From Emiliania huxleyi CCMP1516 (taxonomy: Eukaryota > Haptophyta > Isochrysidales > Noelaerhabdaceae), in assembly GCF_000372725.1 (NCBI RefSeq), contig NW_005196020.1:280758-344757 (forward strand): a DNA stretch of 64,000 bases, written 5' to 3'. Position numbers and translations under genes: made by a program. Of this stretch, positions 57,988 through 64,000 are shown one piece after another. The notes below the pieces were generated by a model. The model was not told where the DNA came from. It did no database searches and worked only from the letters and a program-made list of their open reading frames with translations. Every line of letters begins with the position of its first letter. The stretch's first letter is position 1.

Positions 57988-59799
57988 TTAGCCGCTGCTT
58001 CCGCAGTACCTTCCCGCGGGCTGAAGGATGGGGTACGGGTTGGCGAGGAGGAGCTTGCGGGCGAGCCAGCCAGGCGGCGTCGCCAGCACAGCAAGCTCGT
58101 CCTCGGCGCAAGCGCGCCGCGCCGCCCACCGGACGAACCAGCCGCCGGCGGCGCACGTGTCGACGGCCGAGCAGTCGCGCGCGCCACCGGCCTCGCGCAG
58201 GCGGACGCGGGTCCCGCACCCCGACGCGCGCCACTCCTCGGCGGCGGCGTGGTCGTCGAGCGGCGGCGCGCCGGCGATGCGCGTGTACACGAGCTCAAAG
58301 CTCTCGTTGCGCTCTCTCATCCCCTCGAGCATCATCCTCACCTCGAGCGTCGGCAGCGTGTACCGCGTAAACGGCCGGCCGTGGGCGCCGTTGGACCGTT
58401 GCACCATAATGTAGCCGATACCGAGGCCGGTGAGCCCGCCGCCGACGCCCATGTTCTTGCCGCGCAGGTTGCGAGCGCGCGCGCCCTGGTGCGTGAATAG
58501 CCTCGCCTCGTGCCCAACCGAGTGCAGCGTGTGCCGCACGAGCGGCTCCGGCTCGAACTCGAGCGTCTCGCCTGGGTAGATGGCGTTGAGGAAGCGAGAG
58601 GTCGAGCGCTCGACGCGCACGACGCCGCCCGCCAGGTCGCGCAGCGGGCCGAGCGCGCCGTCGGCCGGGCTGCGATGCGCCAGCCAGCGCTGGAGGAGTC
58701 CGGTTGGGAGGAAGGCGTGGCTGGAGCCGCCGTGCTGCTTGATGTGCGAGAACATCGTGCAGCCACCCACGTCGATCAGCCCGAGCATGGGCATGCCGAA
58801 CGCGTAGAAGGCCGCGCCGCCGATCAGCGCCCACGCGAGTGTGCGTCGGGCACGCGGCGGCAGCGCCGGCAGCGCCGGCAGCACCGGCGGCGCCGCCCTT
58901 GCCTTGTCGGAAGTGGGAGGCGGCGCGTCGTCATCGAGGACGAGGGTGCGGAGCGTGAGCGCCGCGAGCGCGCTGTAGGCGAGGTTGGCGACGACGCGCT
59001 CGCACGAGCCGTGCACCGCGCACACGGTCGCGGTCACGCCCACGACGAGCGCCGCGCCGAGGGCGACGCCGCGCGACTCCTCGCCGCCGTGCAAACTCAA
59101 AGCCGCCTCCACCTCTGCCACGGCGCGCACGCTCGCGTGCGGAGTGATCCAGAAGAGGCGCGAGGCGGACAGGGCGCCAAAGTCTGCGATGGAGAGGGGA
59201 AGCGGCGCGGCCATGATCCCCAGGTGCAGCGCGAGCGCGAGCGCCACGCCGAGGCGCCACGCCGTCCGCGATGGGCTGAGCAGCAGAATCGGAATGCCGC
59301 ACTCGACGATGAGCGTAATGTGCGGTGCGGTGGTGGCGACGAGCGAGACGAGCGACGTGGCGAGGAGCGGCTCGGGCAGCCAGCCGCAGAGAATCTGCAC
59401 GAGCATGAGCGACGAGCACGACAGCCGCGGATCCGAGTGGTCCACATTCGCCTTCCAAAGCCCGCTCGCCGCGTAAAATATTGCCATCTGGATGCGAATC
59501 ACGTGCGAGATGAAGGCGATGTCGCCGCTCACGAGGATGAGCGCGAGAATGACGGCCGCGTCCGTGTTCATCGCCCACCAGTCCATGTCGACGACCGCAG
59601 GCAGATGCCATGCGATGGTGCACCAGTTCATCACGGCGGAGCCAATGAGCGTGGCCTTTGATGGCCGCACGAGAGCGGCGAGGACGAAGGGCGCCTGTAG
59701 CGCAATGAAAAGCGTCGGCTCCGGTGGCGACGTGAAGCGGCACAGCTGGTAGAAGGCGTGCACGCGAGCGTAGGCACGCCAAGGGCAGGGCGTCGGCAT
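57988..59799 (-). CDS. HTTM/vitamin-K-carboxylase-like polytopic membrane protein
   Basis: The frame starts in practice at ATG 59799; it is open to a GTG at 59835 and could have a 5' exon. At least eight hydrophobic segments are present (FIALQAPFVLAALVR; AAVILALILVSGDIAFISHV; LMLVQILCGWLPEPLLATSL; LGVALALALHLGIMAAPLPL; LAWALIGGAAFYAFGMPMLG). The early part, with FYAASGLWKANVDHSDPRL and several loop His, recalls the HTTM domain of gamma-glutamyl carboxylase relatives. The C-terminal soluble third (GCTMFSHIKQHGGSSHAFLP, TLEFEPEPLVRHTLHSVGHE) has no assigned fold. It is about 600 residues with no introns. It sits between the two AP2-RING paralogues on the same strand. Confidence 0.4.
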   Translation of the reverse strand: MPTPCPWRAYARVHAFYQLCRFTSPPEPTLFIALQAPFVLAALVRPSKATLIGSAVMNWCTIAWHLPAVVDMDWWAMNTDAAVILALILVSGDIAFISHVIRIQMAIFYAASGLWKANVDHSDPRLSCSSLMLVQILCGWLPEPLLATSLVSLVATTAPHITLIVECGIPILLLSPSRTAWRLGVALALALHLGIMAAPLPLSIADFGALSASRLFWITPHASVRAVAEVEAALSLHGGEESRGVALGAALVVGVTATVCAVHGSCERVVANLAYSALAALTLRTLVLDDDAPPPTSDKARAAPPVLPALPALPPRARRTLAWALIGGAAFYAFGMPMLGLIDVGGCTMFSHIKQHGGSSHAFLPTGLLQRWLAHRSPADGALGPLRDLAGGVVRVERSTSRFLNAIYPGETLEFEPEPLVRHTLHSVGHEARLFTHQGARARNLRGKNMGVGGGLTGLGIGYIMVQRSNGAHGRPFTRYTLPTLEVRMMLEGMRERNESFELVYTRIAGAPPLDDHAAAEEWRASGCGTRVRLREAGGARDCSAVDTCAAGGWFVRWAARRACAEDELAVLATPPGWLARKLLLANPYPILQPAGRYCGSSG

Positions 59800-60282
59800 C
59801 TCCCTCCGCGTCACCGTCCAAGGGGCAGGTTTCACTATCTCACCGCCCTCGATGGCCTCGTGCCGTTTGAGTTTTAGGTTTGAGTCGCTCGGGCCCTGTG
59901 TCCCTGTTGAGCGGCGCTGAAAATAAAAAGCATCTGCGGAATAAAAAGAATTTTAGAAACAGCTCCTCGCACAACACTAGTGGGACGGCCGCGAGGTGGC
60001 ATGAAGGTTGCAGCGAGAATCGGCGAGAGACTGCGAAAAGAGATAGGAAGAGGCAGACTCCCTAGGGTGGGCGACGGCTAGCGCATCACACTCCTCTCCT
60101 TAAAATCCCTGTGTGGTGGCGGCGTGCCGTCCTCCCATCCCTCCCTTGGGTTGTCTGTTTTCTTTCTTTCTTTCTTTACTGGGCACGGGACTGGCATAAA
60201 AAGAAAACAAATCTTCACGGGGGCACGGAAAAGCCCACGATTTAGGCTTGAGCGGGTACGACAGTGCGTAGTGCGGAGTGCT
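59800..60282. other. spacer with repeat copy 3
   Basis: It contains AAAAGAATTTTA at 59944 (sense for the minus-strand HTTM-like gene) and the third copy of the dispersed 3'-flank repeat. No gene is seen. Confidence 0.5.
60061..60178 (-). repeat. dispersed 3'-flank repeat, copy 3
   Basis: On the minus strand it reads (AAAG)n, ACCCAAGGGAGGGATGGGAG, GACGGCACGCCGCCACCACA, CAGGGATTTTA and GCCGTCGCCCACCCTAGG, nearly the same as copy 1. It begins about 105 bases after the stop of the AP2-RING paralogue, in sense. Confidence 0.85.
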
Positions 60283-61731
60283 CTAGCGTAGCATCCGCGA
60301 CGACGACTTCGGCACGAAGCCTCGGCAGCCAGGGCAGGCCGTGTTGATCGGCTCCATGCCGCAGCTCGTCTCGACCTCGCTGTCGTCGTTGAGCCAAGTG
60401 TGCAGGCAGCTGTAATGGAAGAGGCTCTTGCAGCAGCGCGTTGCGCCCCAGCCGTTCGGGTCGCGCGGCTGCAGGCGCGCCTCACGGTGTGCGCTGAGGT
60501 CGTCGAAGCAAATGGCGCACTCGAGGGCCTCCTCCTCTGCTGCTGTAGCTGCGGACACGCCCGCAACTGCGGCAGCCGCCTCCACCTCCATCTCCGACTC
60601 CTCCTCGCTGTCGCTCTCCACCTCTGCCTCCACCTCCACCTCGTCGTCGCATGGCGGGGCAGCACCCGCCGCCGCCTGCGCCGCCGCCGCCGCCGCCGCA
60701 GCATCCGCCCTCGCCGCCTGCTCTGCTGCGCGCGCCTGCCACCTCGCCGCCCTCTGCTCGCTCGCGGAAGGCGGCGGGTCGGAGAGCAGCGAGTTAGTCA
60801 CGGCGTCGGCAGTGTCCGCCGGGTCGAAGCCCTCCTCCTCCTCATAGCTGCTGGCCTCGGAAGGCCCTGCTGCGCCTTGCGGCGGCTGCGGCGGCGGCTC
60901 GAGCAGGCGGACGGTCGTGTCCCACAGGTGCCGCGCACGCGCCAGCGCCGCCTCCTCGGCGGTGGCGAAGTTGCCGAGGTGGAGCTGCTTGCCGCCAACC
61001 CACACCTTCAGCTGGTACTTCTTGCTGCCTTGCTTCGGGCGGTAGGCCACGCCCTTGTAGCCGCTGTTGCTGCTGCTGCTGGTGGCCAGCGTAAGGCCCT
61101 CCCTCTTTGTCTGTCGGACTGCCTCGGCGCCAGCGGCAGAGGAAGGCGCGGGTGGCGGCGGCGGCGGCGGCGGCGGCGGGTAGAGCGCAACCATATCCCT
61201 GCCCGCCTCCCTGCGTGCGTAGAAGAGCGCCGCCTCCTCGGCGGTGGCGAAGTAGCCGAGGCTGACCTGCTTGCCGTCAATCCTCACCTGCAGCTTGTAC
61301 TTCTTGCTGCCGTTCCCCTTCGGGTCGTAGTAGATGCCCTTATAGCCTGTGCTGCTGCTGCTCGTAGCGAGAGTCAGGCCCTCCCTCCCCGCCTGCCGGA
61401 CTGCCTCGGCGCCAGCGGCAGAGGAAGGCGCAGGCGGCGGCGGCGCGGTGAGATCGCTTGTGTCCCTGCCTGCCTCCCTGCGGGCGTAAGAGAGCGCCGC
61501 CTGCTCGGCGGTGGCGAAGCAGCCGAGGGAGACCACTTTGCCGCCAGCACTCACCTGCAGCTTGTACTTCTTGGTGCCTCGCTCATTCGGGCGGTAGCTC
61601 ACGCCTTTGTAGCCTGTGCTGTTGCTGCTGCTCGTAGCCAGAGTCAGGCCCTCCCTCTCCGCCTGCCGTATCGCCTCGGCGCCAGCGGCAGTGGGAGTAG
61701 CGCGAGGCTGCAGCAGCTTAGCGTGGCAGTC
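60283..61731 (-). CDS. AP2-RING paralogue, 5' truncated
   Basis: Strongly similar to the gene at 56443-57828. It has three AP2 units (TGYKGVSYRPNERGTKKYKL; TGYKGIYYDPKGNGSKKYKL; SGYKGVAYRPKQGSKKYQLK), each with the LG-x-F-ATAE-x-AAL core, the same acidic Ala/Glu region, and a RING-like end (CAICFDDL, RCCKSLFHYSCLHTWLND, INTACPGCRGFV). Homology to the paralogue begins at AKLLQPRATP, preceded by an in-frame TAG (61732-61734 on the plus strand). The first AP2 unit and start codon of the paralogue are therefore missing. No in-frame ATG precedes the first remaining AP2 unit. Either an unseen 5' exon supplies the start (an AG acceptor is possible at the TAG) or this is a decaying duplicate. The intact domains argue for recent or continuing function. 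Confidence 0.75.
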   Translation of the reverse strand, partial: DCHAKLLQPRATPTAAGAEAIRQAEREGLTLATSSSNSTGYKGVSYRPNERGTKKYKLQVSAGGKVVSLGCFATAEQAALSYARREAGRDTSDLTAPPPPAPSSAAGAEAVRQAGREGLTLATSSSSTGYKGIYYDPKGNGSKKYKLQVRIDGKQVSLGYFATAEEAALFYARREAGRDMVALYPPPPPPPPPPAPSSAAGAEAVRQTKREGLTLATSSSSNSGYKGVAYRPKQGSKKYQLKVWVGGKQLHLGNFATAEEAALARARHLWDTTVRLLEPPPQPPQGAAGPSEASSYEEEEGFDPADTADAVTNSLLSDPPPSASEQRAARWQARAAEQAARADAAAAAAAAQAAAGAAPPCDDEVEVEAEVESDSEEESEMEVEAAAAVAGVSAATAAEEEALECAICFDDLSAHREARLQPRDPNGWGATRCCKSLFHYSCLHTWLNDDSEVETSCGMEPINTACPGCRGFVPKSSSRMLR

Positions 61732-61975
61732 CTACTGATGATTAGGTTGAAGTGGAGTAAGCTCCATTGGGCAAGGGGGAAGTTAGGGGGGCGGTGGCGG
61801 CGGTGCAGCGGGTGCTACGGTGGCTGAAAGACCAATATATTGGAGAATCTGACCAGTCTCAAGGCTCATGTAGCTCCAAAAGATGATTTTCCCCTCGAAA
61901 ATGCTGCGAAATGAGGCGTAAAATCAAGGGCCCGGAGGGTCTGACCACGAGTCTCTGGGGGGGTCCTCGGCCACG
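61732..61975. other. 5' flank of the AP2-RING paralogue
   Basis: No gene is seen. If the paralogue is transcribed, its missing first exon or promoter would be here or further right. Confidence 0.3.
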
Positions 61976-62070
61976 ACCCCCCCCCTAGCATGTGGTGAAG
62001 GTGCTGGGGGGGTCGGGACCCCCCCCCTAGCATGTGGTGAAGCCTCTGGGGGGGTCGGACCCCCCCCCCC
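61946..62070. repeat. tandem repeat with GGGGGGGTC/GACCCCCCC hairpins
   Basis: A unit of about 43 bases (CCCCCCCTAGCATGTGGTGA, then AG, a short variable word and CTGGGGGGGTC) occurs twice in full, with an outlying third GGGGGGGTCC/ACCCCCCC pair at its left. Each unit contains a G7/C7 stem. Confidence 0.8.
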
Positions 62071-63420
62071 TTGACGATGATGGAGCGCGTCGTAGTACTG
62101 TCCCTTGTGCCCTTTGACCCAGCCTTTACCGGTCGCATGGACGAGCGAGCGGGCCCTGTGACTTGTGGCCGCGCTCTTTGCACCCAAGAACCTTGAGCAA
62201 GGTTTGGTCGAGGGTGTTGCCGAAACCAAACTTGTGGCCCAGTGACGCACACCCGCACAGCATCCGCCGTGTGCCGCCGAGCCCTGCCCAGCCTGCCTCG
62301 TCTTTGTGAGGGCGCTAGGCACCTTGACTTCGTAGTGGACATCGCGCTGGGACTGTTGTAGCCTGGCGTTTGTGCCCCGTTTGTGTGTGCCGCGTCCCGT
62401 GCCCCCGAGTTCATTTTATACTGTCCCGTTTTGCTGTTCACAGCTAGGGACGGCCTCTGCGGCAAAGTCAAATCACCCCCACCACCTCCCACCCACCTCC
62501 CTCCCACAGGCAAACCTTCGGCTCCCGCTCAGAGGCTCGCCGCGCCCGTGCGGCGCGCCGAGGCGGCGCCGAGGCCGGCGCCTTGCACCCGGCCCGCGGC
62601 CGGCACCGCCTCGCCCCACAACTGACCGCCCTGCGGCCCCTGCGCAGCGTACCACAGCGTCGCTCAAAAAGCGACGCCGGGTGTGGGCTGCTCCCTTGAC
62701 CCGTCACCCGCCGCGCCCTCGCCCGGCCGCCTCACCGCCCACGGAGGCTGCTCGCCGCCGCCGCCGCGCGTCCCGCGCCGCCACGCATGCCCCTTGCCCT
62801 GACGCGCGCGCTCTGCAGCGGCGCAGAGCGCGCGTCCCTGGCACAGACGGAGCAGCGGCCGCGCCAGCGGTCGCTGCTCCGCCCCCCCGTCGCGCGCGCC
62901 GCGCGCGCGCTGCCGCCGCCGCCGCCGCCGCCGCCCCCTCCTCGCCGTCTTCCCCACCCTACCCTCTGTTGCGCGCGGCGCGCGCGCCGCGCGCGCGCCG
63001 CCGCGCTGCGCGTAGCCCGGTCGAACACTGCCCAAACAAATAAATTCCCCCTTTGAGCTGAGAGCTTTTGGGATTTCGCTCCGAGCGACGGTCCAACGAG
63101 AATCGTCAAAATCAGGCAATCAAGAGACCGGTAGCCCCCAGCATGTCGGTGCGTCTTTCTCATGCTCCCGCGCCCCCCGCGCCCGAACTATGCACGGGCC
63201 CGGCTCGCCCGCTTGGGGATCCACCCGGCACATCCCCGCCTCCCACCTGCCGGCTTGCCTGCCGTCAGTTCGCCTCGGATCGCCCACAACTGTCAGCAAC
63301 AGAAATCCAGCAGTTTTTGGGCTGTCAGCCTCGCCTCACAGCCGACCTTCTGGTCGTACGCGGGTTCTTAAGGGTCGTACATGCCCGCCATGACGTCTTC
63401 CAACCGGCCGTTCGCAGGCG
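62071..63420. other. repeat-rich gene-free stretch
   Basis: It carries second copies of the blocks at 24917-24967 (here 62358-62407) and 25619-25750 (here 62758-62890). Alternating GC runs (GCGCGCGGCGCGCGCGCC, about 62970-63010) could form Z-DNA or hairpins. AACAAATAAATTCCCC near 63034 is an AT-rich island. No convincing gene. Confidence 0.5.
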
Positions 63421-63684
63421 GTAGCTTCGCACGTCCCCGACAACTCCGAGAATGACCCGCACGAGAAGTGCGCGTCGGCGGCGCACTTTTCCTCCCAGGC
63501 TGTGGCTGCTGCCTTGGCCACCCTGGCCTCCCTCGAGGGGTCGCCAGGACCCGCCGCGGCCCTGGCGCGGCCCACGGGCGGCTTTATGCTCATCGACGCC
63601 TTCACCCTCGTCGGCCTGGCCGGAAAATACGCCAGCCGCTCGGGTGCCGCCCGCCTCCTAGAGGCCGAACCACCAGTGCTGTGA
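63421..63684 (+). CDS. hypothetical exon
   Basis: The frame from 63421 reads SHVPDNSENDPHEKCASAAH, FSSQAVAAALATLASLEGSP, GGFMLIDAFTLVGLAGKYAS and ends TGA 63682-63684, which overlaps a GTGAGT donor-like word at 63681. It could be an exon spliced to the Pro-rich tract that follows. Unrecognised and uncertain. Confidence 0.3.
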   Translation, partial: VASHVPDNSENDPHEKCASAAHFSSQAVAAALATLASLEGSPGPAAALARPTGGFMLIDAFTLVGLAGKYASRSGAARLLEAEPPVL

Positions 63685-63712
63685 GTATTGACGCCCTCCC
63701 TGCACCTCAGGC

Positions 63713-64000
63713 GCGTCCCTCGCCCTCGCCGCCGCCGCCGCCGAGCCCGCCGCCGCCCTCGCCGCCGCCGCCCTCGCCGCCGCCACCGTCGCCGCCACCG
63801 CCGAGCCCGCCGCCGCCGTCGCCCCCTCTGCCGGCGCCTTCTCCGCCCTCGCCACCCCCACTGTCGCTTTCCCCCCACCAAGCCCACCACCGCCGTCGCC
63901 GCCGCCGCCCAGTCCGCCTCCGCGTCACCGCTGCCTCCCTCGCCGCCGCCACCAAGGCCGCGACGGCTGCTGCCGCCGAGCCCGCCGCCGCCATCGCAAC
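63713..64000 (+). repeat. Pro/Ser-codon repeat tract at the window edge
   Basis: CCGCCGCCGAGCCCGCCGCC-type repeats that read PPPPSPPPP in one plus-strand frame until about 63870 and again, one frame shifted, near 63880-63930. They are probably part of another Pro-rich surface protein that leaves the window. The coding frame is not settled. Confidence 0.5.

Overview
The window is nuclear DNA from a GC-rich photosynthetic eukaryote. Genes are interrupted by short introns, several of which can be shown to use GC-AG rather than GT-AG borders. The encoded proteins are typically eukaryotic: alpha-COP, a p24 cargo receptor, Tim13, an Mpv17-like protein, F-box proteins and AP2 proteins. One gene encodes a photosystem II extrinsic protein with a Tat-type thylakoid lumen targeting region, which points to a red-lineage alga. 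Very high GC, GC-AG introns, Pro-rich PPPSPPPP secreted proteins and multi-domain fusions fit a haptophyte such as Emiliania/Gephyrocapsa huxleyi best. That assignment is inference, not something the sequence proves. Two 100-N blocks (31082-31181, 46285-46384) are scaffold gaps.

Layout. 1-8743: 3' part of a TFIIB-like cyclin-fold gene, a HAD phosphatase ending in a ubiquitin-interacting motif, the PSII extrinsic protein, an Mpv17 family protein and a protein kinase with two C-terminal WW domains. 8744-10780: no convincing gene. 10781-15433: coatomer alpha (COPA). 16498-24555: small hypothetical genes, F-box/SPRY, Coa1-like, TIM13, a fused OHCU decarboxylase/HIU hydrolase (urate degradation), a p24 protein and a basic hypothetical. 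24556-42310 is repeat-rich and accessory: two Pro-rich secreted proteins, an FLZ-like zinc finger gene, gene remnants, at least five inverted-repeat elements, and an intact 928-residue membrane protein that joins a phosphoribosyltransferase to a histidine phosphatase. 42494-51568: a CS-domain/membrane/IQ protein, a TMEM205/DUF4149-like protein with a long amphipathic insert, an F-box/cytochrome b5 fusion, a methyltransferase and a STAS-like membrane protein. 52452-61731: a GT31-like glycosyltransferase with reiterated splice sites, a duplicated-domain Gly/Met-rich protein, two paralogous AP2-RING genes and, between them, an HTTM-like membrane protein. 61732-64000: mostly repeats, ending in a Pro-rich tract cut by the window edge.

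The genes are not an operon and mostly do unrelated jobs: vesicle traffic (COPA, p24), mitochondrial import (TIM13), plastid function, and protein turnover or regulation (F-box, RING and UIM proteins). The most informative features are structural. Nonautonomous DNA elements can be read against their own empty or restored target sites. A tight array of identical-geometry hairpins lies between divergent genes. Splice sites are tandemly copied together with a GGGGAGATRT microsatellite in two unrelated genes. A dispersed repeat lies just downstream of three different stop codons in the sense direction.
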